Source: Variovorax sp. PAMC28562 (lineage in GTDB: Bacteria; Pseudomonadota; Gammaproteobacteria; Burkholderiales; Burkholderiaceae_C). From it: 64,000 bases of DNA. The notes below the pieces were generated by a model. The model was not told the DNA's origin. It saw nothing but the letters and a program-made list of their open reading frames with translations, and did no database searches. Below are positions 17,483 to 27,278 of the stretch, one piece after another (position 1 is the stretch's first letter; each line of letters starts with the position of its first letter). Location: positions 1,251,501 through 1,315,500 of the forward strand of contig NZ_CP060296.1 in NCBI RefSeq assembly GCF_014303735.1. The letters are read 5' to 3'. A program made the translations under genes and the position numbers.

Positions 17483-19042
17483 ATGTCCACGAACACGGCA
17501 CAGCCGCCGAGGACCGGCGACGGGGCGGTGCGCGACCTGATCGTGGTGCGCGGCGTCTCGAAAGCGTTCGGATCCACCGCGGCGCTGCGCGATGTCAGCC
17601 TGGTGGGTCGCTCGGCTTCCATTCATGCCATCACCGGCGAGAACGGTGCCGGCAAGTCGACCCTCATGAAACTGCTGGCTGGCGTGCACCGGCCGGATGC
17701 AGGGGAGCTCTTGGTCGACGGCCAGTCGCTGCGGTTGAACAGCCCGACCGCTGCGCGCCACGCCGGCATCTCGACCGTGTTCCAGGAGCTGACCGTATTG
17801 CCCAACCTGACGGTCGGCGAGAACCTGATGCTGGGGCGGGAGCCGACGTATTTCGGCATGCTCGACCGCTCCCGCATGCTGCGTGAAGCGCGCGACGTCT
17901 TGCGCCGCATCGGCATCGAGCTCGATCCGGATCGCCTCTGTGGCAGCCTGACCGTCGGCGAGCAGCAGTTGGTCGAGGTCGCCAAAGGCGTGTCGACCGA
18001 CGCCAAGGTCTTCATATTCGACGAGCCCACGGCCGCGCTGAATCGCGCGGAGGTCGACAAGCTCGAAGCTCTGCTGGCGAGCCTGAAGGCGCAGGGCAAG
18101 CTGGTCTTCTATATCAGCCATCGGCTCGACGAAATTTTCAGGCTGTGCGACACGGTGACGGTGCTGAAGGACGGGCAACTCGTCGCCACCGAACCCACCA
18201 CGGCGCTGACGCCCGAGCGGCTCGTCACCTTGATGGTCGGGCGTCCGCTGCAGGCCTTGTTCCCGCCGCGCGACGGCAGCGATTCCGGAGCTCTCGCGCT
18301 CGACGTCCGTTCGCTTACGCCGCACGCCAGTGGACCGGCGGCGCGCTTCCAACTGCGGCATGGCGAGATCGTCGGTCTCGGCGGTCTGGAGGGTCAGGGC
18401 CAACGCGAGATCGTGCGGTCGTTGGCCGGCGTGATGCGCCCCGCGCACAGCGACGTATGGAGAAGCCGCGCGGGCGAACAGCCCGCGCGTTTCGACCCGC
18501 GCGAGGGTGTCGTGCGGGTCGTGGAAAACGGCCTCGGCCTGATTCCGGAGGACCGAAAACTGGAGGGCCTGTATCTGGAGCTGCCGATCATCGACAACGT
18601 CTGGCTGGGCGGGCTGCGCGGCATGGGGCTGCTGCGCAAGGCGCCGCGCGATCGCTCGGTCGTGACGCGCATCGCCGAGCGCATGCAGCTGCGGGCACGC
18701 GACTTGGCGCAAGAGGTGGGCGCGCTGTCGGGGGGCAACCAGCAGAAGGTGATGCTCGGTCGCTGGCTCGCGGCCGGCGTCGATACCTTGCTGGTCGAGC
18801 AGCCGACCCGCGGCGTCGACGTGGGCGCCAAGGCCGAGATCTACACCCTGCTGCGCGAGTTCGTCCAACAGGGCGGCGCGGTGCTCGCGGTATCGAGCGA
18901 TTTGCTGGAACTCATCGGCCTGTGCGACCGGATCCTCATGGTGCGCGGCGGCGAGATCGTCGGTGACGTCCAGGCCGAGGCGGCCACCGAAGAATCGCTG
19001 CTGGCGCTCGCGCTTTCCGGTGCGTGCGAGACGGCCGCATGA
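17483..19042 (+). CDS. CUT2-type ABC transporter double ATPase
   Basis: RbsA/MglA-like protein of 519 residues with two fused ABC domains. The first has a full Walker A (GENGAGKSTLM, near residue 53), a signature LTVGEQQ and Walker B (VFIFDEPTA). The second, from about residue 275, has a degenerate Walker A (GLEGQGQRE) and an intact signature LSGGNQQK, as usual for RbsA. It lies nine bases after the binding-protein stop. The ATGA overlap with the next gene supports one operon. Confidence 0.93.
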   Translation: MSTNTAQPPRTGDGAVRDLIVVRGVSKAFGSTAALRDVSLVGRSASIHAITGENGAGKSTLMKLLAGVHRPDAGELLVDGQSLRLNSPTAARHAGISTVFQELTVLPNLTVGENLMLGREPTYFGMLDRSRMLREARDVLRRIGIELDPDRLCGSLTVGEQQLVEVAKGVSTDAKVFIFDEPTAALNRAEVDKLEALLASLKAQGKLVFYISHRLDEIFRLCDTVTVLKDGQLVATEPTTALTPERLVTLMVGRPLQALFPPRDGSDSGALALDVRSLTPHASGPAARFQLRHGEIVGLGGLEGQGQREIVRSLAGVMRPAHSDVWRSRAGEQPARFDPREGVVRVVENGLGLIPEDRKLEGLYLELPIIDNVWLGGLRGMGLLRKAPRDRSVVTRIAERMQLRARDLAQEVGALSGGNQQKVMLGRWLAAGVDTLLVEQPTRGVDVGAKAEIYTLLREFVQQGGAVLAVSSDLLELIGLCDRILMVRGGEIVGDVQAEAATEESLLALALSGACETAA

Positions 19043-19956
19043 GCAAGACGCGCTCCGGCCTCAGCCGCTACACGATCGGCCTGCCGATCCTGCTGTTCAT
19101 CGTGCTCGCGGCGGCGGTGCCTAATTTTTCGGAGACACGCAACCTGGCCAACATCAGTGCGCAGATCACCGCGCTGCTGATCGTCACGCTGGGTCAGCTG
19201 GTGGTCGCGCTCATCGCCGGAATCGACCTGTCGGTAGGCTCGGTGATGAGCCTCGCGAGCTGCATCGTGGCGACCCATGCCGACCCGGTCGTGGGCATCG
19301 CGCTGGCACTGGCGTTGGGCGTTGTCGTGGGCCTCGTCAATGGCCTTGGCGTGGCGTTCGCCAACATCCATCCGCTGGTGATGACGCTCAGCTCGATGAC
19401 GTTTCTGCAGGGCCTGGCCTACCTGATCCTTCCGATCCCGGGCGGCCAGGTGGCGCCCGGTCTGGGCCTGCTGGCCAATGGCAGCCTGTGGGGTGTTCCG
19501 CTGGCGCTGTTCTGGTGTGTGCTGTTCGCCGCGCTGGTGGCATGGCTGCTGCACCGCTCGCGTCTGGGGCTGCACATCTTCGCGGTCGGCGCCAACGCCC
19601 GCAGCGCCAGCCTCAACGGGGTGCGCACCCAGGGCGTCGTGGTCGCGGCTTACGTCATCTGCAGTCTGCTGGCGGTGGTCGCAGGGGTTTACCTGGCAGC
19701 CCGCGTCGCGTCGGGCGACCCGAGCATGGGCGCGTCGTTCAGTCTGGAGTCGGTGACCGCCATCGCCCTTGGCGGCGTTCAGCTCACGGGCGGTGTCGGC
19801 AGCATCATCGGGGTCGTCACCGGAGCCCTCAGCCTCGGCTTGATCACCAACGGCATCAACCTCTTCGGCATCTCGCCTTTCCTGCGCGGCGCGATCACCG
19901 GCGTTCTGTTGCTGGCGGCCGTGTGTTCGCAGCGTCGCGCGGCGGTGGGCTTGTGA
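19039..19956 (+). CDS. CUT2-type ABC transporter permease 1
   Basis: RbsC-like inner-membrane permease of 305 residues. The start ATG at 19039 overlaps the ATPase stop (ATGA). It has about eight to ten hydrophobic segments, the family motif GIDLSVGSVMSLAS near residue 69, and NGLGVAFANIHPLVMTL near 100. It presumably pairs with the second permease as a heterodimer. Confidence 0.92.
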   Translation: MSKTRSGLSRYTIGLPILLFIVLAAAVPNFSETRNLANISAQITALLIVTLGQLVVALIAGIDLSVGSVMSLASCIVATHADPVVGIALALALGVVVGLVNGLGVAFANIHPLVMTLSSMTFLQGLAYLILPIPGGQVAPGLGLLANGSLWGVPLALFWCVLFAALVAWLLHRSRLGLHIFAVGANARSASLNGVRTQGVVVAAYVICSLLAVVAGVYLAARVASGDPSMGASFSLESVTAIALGGVQLTGGVGSIIGVVTGALSLGLITNGINLFGISPFLRGAITGVLLLAAVCSQRRAAVGL

Positions 19957-20942
19957 GCACGCAAGCGCCGTCGGTTCCGGGCGTGGTCGCAGTGGGCCGT
20001 GCTGCGTCGCGCTGGCGCGCGATCGCTGCGGCGATCGTCGCCGTGCCGCCGGCCTATCCCGGAACCGTGATCCTGCTGTTGCTGGCCGCCTTCATGCGGC
20101 CCCAGTTGCTGTCGCTCACGCTGCTTCCGTTGATCGTCCGCCAAGCAGCGCCGCTCGGCCTCGCGGTGATCGGGCAGTCGCTCGTCATGCGGGCGCGATC
20201 GATCGACCTGAGTTCCGGCGGCGTGATCGTCGCCGTGTCGTACATCCTGACGAGCGGCCTGTTCCGGGTGCCCGATGCCGTCGCGATGGCGATGTGCGTG
20301 GTGCTCGGGTTGGTGGTCGGGACGATCAACGGGCTCCTGATCGTGCGCGCCCGGGCGTCGTCGATGATCGTGACGCTCTCCGCCGCGATGATCCTGCTCG
20401 GCGTCGTGATCGCGCTGTCGCAGTTCCGTGCGCCGGGTGATGCGCCAGAGTTCCTGAGGGAGCTCGCGCGGTTGCGATTGAGCGGCATACCCGTGCCGGT
20501 GCTGGTCTGGCTGGCCATGCTGATTCCTGCCGCTCTGCTGCTCAAGGTGACCGTGTTCGGGCGCTACCTGGACGCGGTCGGCGCGAACCCGCAGGCCGCC
20601 GCGCTGTCCGGCATTCCGTACTTGCGCGTGATCTTCGTCGGGCATGTCGCCTCGGCCCTGATCTCGGTGTTGTGCGGCTTCATCCTGGTGGGCTTCGTCG
20701 GTGTCGGGAGCGTCACGCTCGGGCAGGAACTGGCGCTGAATTCACTCGCCGCAGCGATTCTCGGTGGCGTCAACTTCGGCAACGGCAAGGGCGGCATGGC
20801 GGGGCCGGCGGTGGCCGCTTTCATGCTCACCTTCCTGTTCAACTTTCTGACCAGCCTCGGCCTCGGCGAGCCGGGTCGACTGATGCTGCAGGGCGCCATC
20901 ATCGCCGGCGCTGCGTTGATCTACAGCATCGGAAAACGTTGA
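19953..20942 (+). CDS. CUT2-type ABC transporter permease 2
   Basis: Second RbsC-like permease, 329 residues. It starts at a GTG (19953) that overlaps the stop of permease 1 (GTGA). The motif SIDLSSGGVIVAVSYIL replaces the usual IDLSVG segment, and NGLLIVRARASSMIVTL follows. Two different permeases in one CUT2 operon point to a heterodimeric channel. Confidence 0.9.
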   Translation: MSTQAPSVPGVVAVGRAASRWRAIAAAIVAVPPAYPGTVILLLLAAFMRPQLLSLTLLPLIVRQAAPLGLAVIGQSLVMRARSIDLSSGGVIVAVSYILTSGLFRVPDAVAMAMCVVLGLVVGTINGLLIVRARASSMIVTLSAAMILLGVVIALSQFRAPGDAPEFLRELARLRLSGIPVPVLVWLAMLIPAALLLKVTVFGRYLDAVGANPQAAALSGIPYLRVIFVGHVASALISVLCGFILVGFVGVGSVTLGQELALNSLAAAILGGVNFGNGKGGMAGPAVAAFMLTFLFNFLTSLGLGEPGRLMLQGAIIAGAALIYSIGKR

Positions 20943-20982
20943 CCGGGCCACGACCCGCTTTTTCTTGAGACAAGGAAATCCC

Positions 20983-21741
20983 ATGACAGACGAACCCATC
21001 CTTTCCGGCGCCGAACCCTTCTTCTTCAAGGGCAACGACATCGGGGTGTTGCTGTGCCATGGCTTCACCGGCACCACGCAGAGCATGCGTTACCTCGGTG
21101 AGCAGTTGCACGGCGCCGGCTACACCGTCATCGGCCCGCGCCTCAAAGGCCACGGCATATCGCCGCAGGCGATGGCCAAAACGACCGCCGGTGACTGGAT
21201 CGATTCGGTCGACGAGGCACTGGTCGAGTTGCGCAAGACGTGCTCGAAAATCTTCATGGCCGGTCTTTCTATGGGCGGCACGCTGACGCTCTACACCGCG
21301 GCGAAGCACGCCGATGTCATCCAGGGCGCGATCCCGATCAACGCTGTCGTGCACATTGGAAAAGCCGAGATGGCCGGCGTGGCGTTCGACCGCTCGATGC
21401 CCGAGACGCTCCCGGGCATCGGCTCTGATGTGAAAGACCCGAACGTCACCGAGCTCGCATACAAGGAGGTGCCGGTGTCGGCATTCAGTCAAGTCTATGC
21501 GCTGGCGGCGGTGACGCAAGACCTGCTTCCACTCATCAAGTGCCCGACGCTGGTGATCCAGTCGCGCGAGGACCATGTCGTCAATCCGTCCAACGGCCCG
21601 CGCATCGTCGGACTCGTGGGTTCGGGTCGCGTCGAACTGCTGTGGCTCGACGATTCGTATCATGTCGCCACGATCGACAACGACAAGGACCTGATCGCGC
21701 GCCAGACCATTGCCTTCATCCGCTCGATCGCGGGCGTCTGA
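20983..21741 (+). CDS. alpha/beta hydrolase, Est30-like carboxylesterase
   Basis: Predicted cytoplasmic esterase of 252 residues. It has the oxyanion-hole motif CHGFTGTTQSMRYLG near residue 25, nucleophile elbow GLSMGGTLTL near residue 93, an acidic residue in QSREDHVVNP and a C-terminal His in DDSYHVATID. These place it with Geobacillus Est30-type carboxylesterases. The ATG at 20983 is preceded by AAGGAA. It follows the importer by 40 bases and the aldehyde dehydrogenase gene follows by 41, so it may act on the imported compound. Confidence 0.87.
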   Translation: MTDEPILSGAEPFFFKGNDIGVLLCHGFTGTTQSMRYLGEQLHGAGYTVIGPRLKGHGISPQAMAKTTAGDWIDSVDEALVELRKTCSKIFMAGLSMGGTLTLYTAAKHADVIQGAIPINAVVHIGKAEMAGVAFDRSMPETLPGIGSDVKDPNVTELAYKEVPVSAFSQVYALAAVTQDLLPLIKCPTLVIQSREDHVVNPSNGPRIVGLVGSGRVELLWLDDSYHVATIDNDKDLIARQTIAFIRSIAGV

Positions 21742-21782
21742 CCGGGCCGGTGCGGCTTGCAGCGCGGGTTCGTGAGCAAGAT

Positions 21783-23237
21783 ATGAATGCAGGTTTAAAC
21801 CCGATGGCGTCGATCGAAGCGGCCAGCTCCAAAAACGCCATGCGCCGCGTCTTCGACGTGCAGCGCGCCGCCTTCGCCGCCGACATGGCGCCGTCGCATG
21901 CGGTGCGGCTCGACCGGCTCGACCGCCTCTTCGCCATGACCGAGCGCATCGCGTCGGCCCTCGAAAGCGCCGCCTCTGCCGACTTCGGCCATCGCCCCGT
22001 GCAGGTCACGCGCCTGGCCGACGTGATCATGGTGCTGTCTGCCATCAAGCATGCGCGCCGCCATCTCAAGGCGTGGATGAAAGCCCGCCGCGCGCCGACG
22101 GCGTTGGCCTTTTGGCCGGGCTCGAACCGCATCGTTGCGCAACCGCTCGGCGTGGTCGGCGTAGTGAGCCCGTGGAACTACCCGTACCAGCTGGCGATGG
22201 GCCCGGCGATTGCCGCACTCGCCGCCGGCAATCGGGTGATGATCAAGCCGTCGGAACTGACGCCGCGAACATCGGAGCTGATGCGGCAGGCTGTCGCCGA
22301 GACTTTCGCGCCCGACGAGTTGACCATCGTCACCGGCGACGCCGACATCGGCACGGCGTTCGTCGCGTTGCCGTTCGACCATCTGCTCTTCACCGGCTCT
22401 ACCGCGGTGGGCCGCCGCGTCGCGCTCGCGGCTGCGGTCAACCTCACACCGGTCACGCTGGAACTCGGGGGCAAATCCCCTGCGTTGTTGAGCCCCGACG
22501 TGAATATGAAGCACGCCGCCGCGCGGCTGGTCATGGGCAAATTGTTCAACGCCGGCCAGACCTGCATCGCGCCCGATTACGTGGCCGTGCATCGCCAGGC
22601 CATCGACGCGTTCGCGGAGGCGATGCGCCTTGCGGTGTCGCGGCAATACCCGACCATCGCGGGCAATGCCGACTACACCGGCATCGTTAGCGAGCGCCAT
22701 TTCGCGCGGCTGCAGGCGCTGGTCGACGATGCGCGTGTGCGCGGCGCGCGTGTCATACCGCTGCATCCCGAAGGCCTGGCCGCGCAGGCCGACACGCGCA
22801 CCTTCCCGCCGATGCTCATCCTCGACGCGACCGACGACATGCGGGTGATGCAGGAAGAAATCTTCGGCCCGCTGTTGCCGGTGCTGGCCTACGACGCACT
22901 CGACGACGCCATCGGCTACGTCAACCGGCACGAGCGCCCGCTGGCGCTGTACTGGTTCGGCGCCGACAAGGCCGACCGCGACAAGGTGCTGGCCCGCACC
23001 ATCTCGGGCGGCGTCACGGTCAACGATTGCATGTGGCACTTCGGGCAGGAAGACCTGCCCTTCGGCGGCGTGGGCGCGAGCGGCATGGGGGCGTACCACG
23101 GGGAGTACGGCTTTCGCACCTTCAGCATGAACAAGCCGGTGTTCTTTCAGTCGCCGCTGTCGGGTACGCGCCTGCTGTTTCCGCCGTACGGAAAGACATT
23201 CGAGCGGATGACGCGGCTGCTCAAGATCATCACCTGA
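21783..23237 (+). CDS. coniferyl aldehyde dehydrogenase-like enzyme
   Basis: NAD(P)-dependent aldehyde dehydrogenase of 484 residues. Key features are the cofactor strand SPWNYPYQLAMGPAIAAL near residue 120, the general-base Glu in TLELGGKSPALL near 230, and the catalytic Cys in NAGQTCIAPDYV near 262. Overall sequence is of the coniferyl-aldehyde dehydrogenase (CalB) class, which also includes enzymes for long-chain or aromatic aldehydes. Start could be ATG 21783 or 21804. Substrate unproven. It is not the box-pathway BoxD by appearance. Confidence 0.85.
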   Translation: MNAGLNPMASIEAASSKNAMRRVFDVQRAAFAADMAPSHAVRLDRLDRLFAMTERIASALESAASADFGHRPVQVTRLADVIMVLSAIKHARRHLKAWMKARRAPTALAFWPGSNRIVAQPLGVVGVVSPWNYPYQLAMGPAIAALAAGNRVMIKPSELTPRTSELMRQAVAETFAPDELTIVTGDADIGTAFVALPFDHLLFTGSTAVGRRVALAAAVNLTPVTLELGGKSPALLSPDVNMKHAAARLVMGKLFNAGQTCIAPDYVAVHRQAIDAFAEAMRLAVSRQYPTIAGNADYTGIVSERHFARLQALVDDARVRGARVIPLHPEGLAAQADTRTFPPMLILDATDDMRVMQEEIFGPLLPVLAYDALDDAIGYVNRHERPLALYWFGADKADRDKVLARTISGGVTVNDCMWHFGQEDLPFGGVGASGMGAYHGEYGFRTFSMNKPVFFQSPLSGTRLLFPPYGKTFERMTRLLKIIT

Positions 23238-23253
23238 TAAGCAAGCGCTCGGC

Positions 23254-23652
23254 CTATAGCCAGTTGCCGCCGCTCGGCATCTGGATCGTCGTCTCCGGCG
23301 TGCCGCTGTCGACCAGCGAGCCGACCGCGATGCCCAGGATCGAGACGAAGATGCTGGCGAAAAAGGCGGTCCAGAAGCCCGACACCTTGAAGCCGCGCAC
23401 CAGCGCCGACACCAGCAACACCATCAGCGCGTTGATCACGAGCAGAAAGAGCCCGAAGGTGAGCAGCGTGAGCGGCAAGGTCAGCACGATGAGCAATGGC
23501 TTGACCAGCGCGTTGGCCAGGCCGAGCAGCAGGGCGGAGACGACGAGCGCCGAAGTGCTTTCGAACTTCAGGCCTCGGAAGATCAGGCTGGCGACCCACA
23601 GCGACAGTGCCGTGATGGCCCACTGAACGAGAAAAGGCATCAGGTTTTGCAT
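23254..23652 (-). CDS. phage-holin-like four-helix membrane protein
   Basis: Small membrane protein of 132 residues with four hydrophobic segments (about 8-28, 33-58, 62-84 and 93-115). It matches the Phage_holin_4_2/YvlD family, which despite the name is chromosomal and of unknown function. The motif GLANALVKPLLIVLTLPLTLLTFG is characteristic. It converges on the aldehyde dehydrogenase. No lysin or other phage gene is nearby. Confidence 0.85.
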   Translation of the reverse strand: MQNLMPFLVQWAITALSLWVASLIFRGLKFESTSALVVSALLLGLANALVKPLLIVLTLPLTLLTFGLFLLVINALMVLLVSALVRGFKVSGFWTAFFASIFVSILGIAVGSLVDSGTPETTIQMPSGGNWL

Positions 23653-23689
23653 CGATCGATCATAGGGCGATCAGCCGGTGCACCACCGT

Positions 23690-24400
23690 TCAGCGCGCGT
23701 CGTGAAAGATCAGCCCCATCGTCTCGCGCCGACCCGATCGCACGCGGCTGACGCCGTGCCGCATCGCTACGCGATAGACGCCACGCGTCCCCGTCACCGG
23801 CCGTTGGTTGACCGCGAAGATCACCGCTTCCCCCTGCGCCAGCGGCACGACCTCGGCCCGTGACTGCATGCGCGGTCGTTGCTCGGTCAGGACGAACTCG
23901 CCGCCGCTGAAATTTTGCGGCGCACTCAGCAGCACGGTGAGCTGCAGCGGGAATTGCAGGTCGCCGTACAGATCCTGGTGCAGGCAGTTGTAGTCGCCGG
24001 CGTCGTAGCGCAGCAGCAGCGGTGTCGGGCGGAGTTGACCGGCGCCATGACACCGTGCGAGGTAGCTGGCGTGGTCGAGCGGGTAGTCGGCCGGCAGCTT
24101 CATCGCGCTCGCCCATGCGTTGGCGAGCGGCGCGAGGCGCGTGTACATCGCGCTGCGCAACCCGACGATGGCCTCCGGCAGCGGGTTGTCGAAGTACTGG
24201 TACTCACCCTGGCCGAAGCCGTAGCGCTGCATGACGACGCGGCTGCGAAACAGCGCGGGGCGGTCGTACAGGGCGGTGAGCGCATGGCATTCGGCGGCGG
24301 TGAGCAAGGGGCCGGTGGCGGCGCAGCCGCGTGCGGCGAGATCGTCGAACAGGCGTGGCCAGTCGAGCCGGTCCAGGCGGTCCGTGGGGGTTTGAGTCAT
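23690..24400 (-). CDS. 2OG-Fe(II) oxygenase
   Basis: Predicted non-haem iron, 2-oxoglutarate-dependent dioxygenase of 236 residues. The facial triad is visible: HxD in LHQDLYGD (near residue 140), a distal His in MRHGVSRV, and an Arg in the [15 protein letters not shown] tail for 2-oxoglutarate. The start is the ATG at 24400 (MTQTPTDRL); longer versions would run through yebC on the other strand. Substrate unknown; the family includes prolyl hydroxylase-like enzymes. Confidence 0.88.
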   Translation of the reverse strand: MTQTPTDRLDRLDWPRLFDDLAARGCAATGPLLTAAECHALTALYDRPALFRSRVVMQRYGFGQGEYQYFDNPLPEAIVGLRSAMYTRLAPLANAWASAMKLPADYPLDHASYLARCHGAGQLRPTPLLLRYDAGDYNCLHQDLYGDLQFPLQLTVLLSAPQNFSGGEFVLTEQRPRMQSRAEVVPLAQGEAVIFAVNQRPVTGTRGVYRVAMRHGVSRVRSGRRETMGLIFHDAR

Positions 24401-24562
24401 GGGTCGGGGCAGAAAAAGCAGCAGCGTGTGCCACAGGGAAAGCGGAAAGGGCGGGGTGGCTTTGGTCGATCGCGCAGTCTGCTGCTGCTTGCTGCAAGGT
24501 GCACGCCGTTTCCGGACCCGTGTTTGCAGAATAATCGGGGCCGGCAGCAACAAGGAGACAGC

Positions 24563-25276
24563 ATGGGCGCGCAGTGGAAAGCAAAACACAAGGACCTGGC
24601 GGCCAACGCCCGAGGTCGGGTCTTCGGCAAATTGGCGAAGGACATCATGATCGCGGCGCGCGGCGGCGCCGACCCGGCCTCGAACGCCCGGCTGCGGCTG
24701 GTGGTCGAGCAGGCGCGCAAGGTGTCGATGCCCAAGGAAACGCTCGACCGCGCCATCAAGAAGGGCGCCGGCCTGACCGGCGAGGCGGTGCACTTCGATC
24801 ATGTGATCTACGAAGGCTTTACGCCGCATCTCGTGCCGTTGATGGTCGAGTGCCTGACCGATAACGTGAACCGCACTGCATCCGAAATGCGGGTGCTGTT
24901 TCGCAAGGGCCAGCTCGGATCGTCGGGCTCGGTGGCGTGGGATTTTGACCACGTCGGCATGATCGAGGCCGAGCCTTCGACCAAGGATGCAGACCCGGAA
25001 GTGGCTGCCATCGAAGCCGGCGCGCAAGACATGGAGCCGGGCGCGGAAGACGGCACGACGATGTTTTTGACCGACCCCGCCGACCTCGATCTGGTGAGCC
25101 GCGCGTTGCCGGCGCAAGGCTTTTCGGTGCTGTCGGCCAAGCTCGGCTACAAGGCGAAGAACCCGGTCGATCCGGCCACGCTGAGCGCCGAACATCTGGA
25201 AGAGGTCGAAGCGTTTCTGGCGGCGATCGATGCCAACGACGACGTGCAGAACGTGTTCGCGGGATTGGCGGGCTAG
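24563..25276 (+). CDS. yebC: YebC/PmpR-family regulatory protein
   Basis: Widely conserved cytoplasmic protein, 237 residues, shown in other bacteria to aid translation of difficult motifs or to act as a transcription regulator. The N-terminus [20 protein letters not shown] and the segment [15 protein letters not shown] are hallmark. The start ATG at 24563 has AAGGAG ten bases upstream. Divergent from the oxygenase gene. Confidence 0.95.
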   Translation: MGAQWKAKHKDLAANARGRVFGKLAKDIMIAARGGADPASNARLRLVVEQARKVSMPKETLDRAIKKGAGLTGEAVHFDHVIYEGFTPHLVPLMVECLTDNVNRTASEMRVLFRKGQLGSSGSVAWDFDHVGMIEAEPSTKDADPEVAAIEAGAQDMEPGAEDGTTMFLTDPADLDLVSRALPAQGFSVLSAKLGYKAKNPVDPATLSAEHLEEVEAFLAAIDANDDVQNVFAGLAG

Positions 25277-25389
25277 ACCTGCAAAGCAGGAACGGCGCGC
25301 TGTCCGATTGCCATGCGGCACAACGGGCGTCAGCATCTTCTCCAGTGCACGCATACCGCGCAACGTAACCCGAACCTAAAGGACATTGC

Positions 25390-26244
25390 ATGGCATCCCT
25401 TTCCGACAATTCCCCCGTCTGGTTCATCACCGGCTGCTCCACCGGCTTCGGCCATGAACTCGCCACACTCGTGCTCGCGCGCGGCGGACGTGCAGTGGTC
25501 ACGGCGCGCGACAAGGCAAGGCTGGCTCCCTTGATCGAAGGCGCTGGCGATCGCGCACTGGCACTCGATCTCGATGTGACCGATGCGGCGCAGATCGCGT
25601 CGGCTGTCGCGGCCGCCGAGTCGAAGTTCGGCCGCATCGACGTGCTCGTCAACAACGCGGGCTATGGCTATCAATCGTCGGTGGAAGAAGGCGACGAGGC
25701 CGAGATCCGCGCGCAGTTCGATGCCAACGTGTTCGGTCTCTTCGCGATGACGCGCGCGGTGTTGCCCGGCATGCGCGCACGGCGCAAGGGCCATGTGCTC
25801 AATGTCACCTCGGTGGCAGGCTTCCTCGGCTTTCCGGGCTCCGGCTACTACGCGGCGAGCAAGCACGCGGTCGAAGGTTTCTCGGATGCGCTCGCGTTCG
25901 AAGGCGAGCCGCTGGGCATCAAGGTGACCTGCGTGGCACCAGGTCCGTTTCGTACCGACTGGGCCGGTCGCTCGCTGAAGCAGACGCCCAACCGCATCGC
26001 CGACTACGCCGAAACGGCCGGCGCACGGATGAACACGACCGCGACCAAAACTGGCACGCAGCCTGGTGACCCGGCACGCGCCGCGGCCGCGATGATCCAC
26101 ATCACCGAGATCGACAATCCGCCGCGGCATCTGGTGCTCGGCGCCATCGGTTTCGAGAACGTGACCAAGACGTTGAAGAAGAGCCTGGCAGAGATCGAGC
26201 AGTGGAAAGAAACCAGCGTGGGCACCGACTTTCCGGCCACGTGA
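25390..26244 (+). CDS. short-chain dehydrogenase/reductase
   Basis: Classical SDR oxidoreductase of 284 residues. It has the nucleotide-binding TGCSTGFG near residue 16, NNAGYGYQ near 87, and the catalytic YxxxK within SGYYAASKHAVEG near 158. The ATG at 25390 is preceded by AAAGGA. The substrate cannot be predicted. It is convergent with the LysR gene. Confidence 0.9.
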   Translation: MASLSDNSPVWFITGCSTGFGHELATLVLARGGRAVVTARDKARLAPLIEGAGDRALALDLDVTDAAQIASAVAAAESKFGRIDVLVNNAGYGYQSSVEEGDEAEIRAQFDANVFGLFAMTRAVLPGMRARRKGHVLNVTSVAGFLGFPGSGYYAASKHAVEGFSDALAFEGEPLGIKVTCVAPGPFRTDWAGRSLKQTPNRIADYAETAGARMNTTATKTGTQPGDPARAAAAMIHITEIDNPPRHLVLGAIGFENVTKTLKKSLAEIEQWKETSVGTDFPAT

Positions 26245-26252
26245 TTGCAGCG

Positions 26253-27152
26253 TTACGCGCGCGCCTGGCCCACCAGCCACTCCCCGAACGACTTCAACAG
26301 CGCCCGCTCGTCGCCGCGATCGGGCATCACCAGGTAGTAGTTGCGCTCGCCGGACAACGGCTTGGCACACGCTACGACCAGGTCGCCGCGACGCAGCTCG
26401 TCTTCGACCAGCATCGTCGGCATCAGCGCGACGCCCAAGCCATGCGTCGCTGCGCCGGCAAGGATCGAGAACAGCTCGTAGCGCGGGCCGCTGCGTGCGT
26501 TGGGCGCGTCGACTTGCTGCGCGTCGCACCATTGCCGCCAGCCATCCGGTCGCGTGCTCATTTGAAGCAACGGCAGCTTCGCGATGGCTGCCGGCGTGAC
26601 GGCCTTGCCGCGCGGTAAAAGGCGTGGGCTGCATACCGGCACCACGTCTTCTCGCATCAAAAGCAGCGCGCGCGTGCCGGCCCAGTTGGCGACCTGCGCA
26701 GGCGTGCCGGCATACAGCGCGGCGTCGAACTCGGCGTCGGCGAACAGAAAGGGGCGTGTGCGGGTTTCGATGTGCACGACCACGTCGGGCTGCAGCCGCG
26801 CGAAGTCGGGCAGGCGCGGCACCAGCCAGCGCGTGGCAAAGGTCGGCACTGCGGCCAGCGCCAGGGAGCCGCCCTCGCCCTGGTGTGCCATGGCGTCGAG
26901 CGTGTCGCGCTCCATGGCTTCGAGGCGCTTGGTGATCTGGCGTGCGTACGCAGCACCGCTGGCGGTGAGCGCCACGCCGTGCCGGGTGCGGCGGAACAGG
27001 GCGATGCCGACGAAAGCTTCGAGCGTCGCGATCTGGCGCGAGACCGCGCTTTGCGTCAACGCCAGCTCTTGCGCGGCGCGCGTGTAGCTTTCGTGGCGGG
27101 CCGCAGCGTCGAAGCAGACCAGTGTTTGAAGGGGCGGAATCTTGCGGCGCAT
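26253..27152 (-). CDS. LysR-family regulator (GcvA-like), divergent from gcdH
   Basis: Transcription regulator of 299 residues. The winged HTH (residues 8-65) includes SYTRAAQELALTQSAVSRQIATLE. The effector domain shows TFATRWLVPRLPDF, typical of the GcvA/AmpR subgroup. It is divergent from gcdH with a 126-base gap, an arrangement common for GcdR regulators of glutaryl-CoA dehydrogenase. The regulation of gcdH is therefore likely, but inferred from position. Confidence 0.88.
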   Translation of the reverse strand: MRRKIPPLQTLVCFDAAARHESYTRAAQELALTQSAVSRQIATLEAFVGIALFRRTRHGVALTASGAAYARQITKRLEAMERDTLDAMAHQGEGGSLALAAVPTFATRWLVPRLPDFARLQPDVVVHIETRTRPFLFADAEFDAALYAGTPAQVANWAGTRALLLMREDVVPVCSPRLLPRGKAVTPAAIAKLPLLQMSTRPDGWRQWCDAQQVDAPNARSGPRYELFSILAGAATHGLGVALMPTMLVEDELRRGDLVVACAKPLSGERNYYLVMPDRGDERALLKSFGEWLVGQARA

Positions 27153-27278
27153 TCAGGGCTTTCGGAGGTTCATGTATTCCATCGACGCATATCTGACTGA
27201 GTATTGCTCGTTTGCGCCAGGCTGCGTGCGTCGCTACGATCAAGCCAATCACCTCACCTCATTTCCGGAGACAGCCTC

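Noticed and set aside
16460..18868. An 802-codon open frame on the minus strand across the transporter genes
   Set aside because: Antisense to the binding protein and ATPase, compositionally biased and without domains.
23254..23652. A prophage signal because of the holin-like protein
   Set aside because: The family is chromosomal and widespread; no lysin, integrase or structural phage gene is nearby.
27153..27278. A LysR binding site between the LysR gene and gcdH
   Set aside because: Some AT-rich words are present (for example around 27190-27210) but no convincing symmetric T-N11-A site could be fixed by eye.
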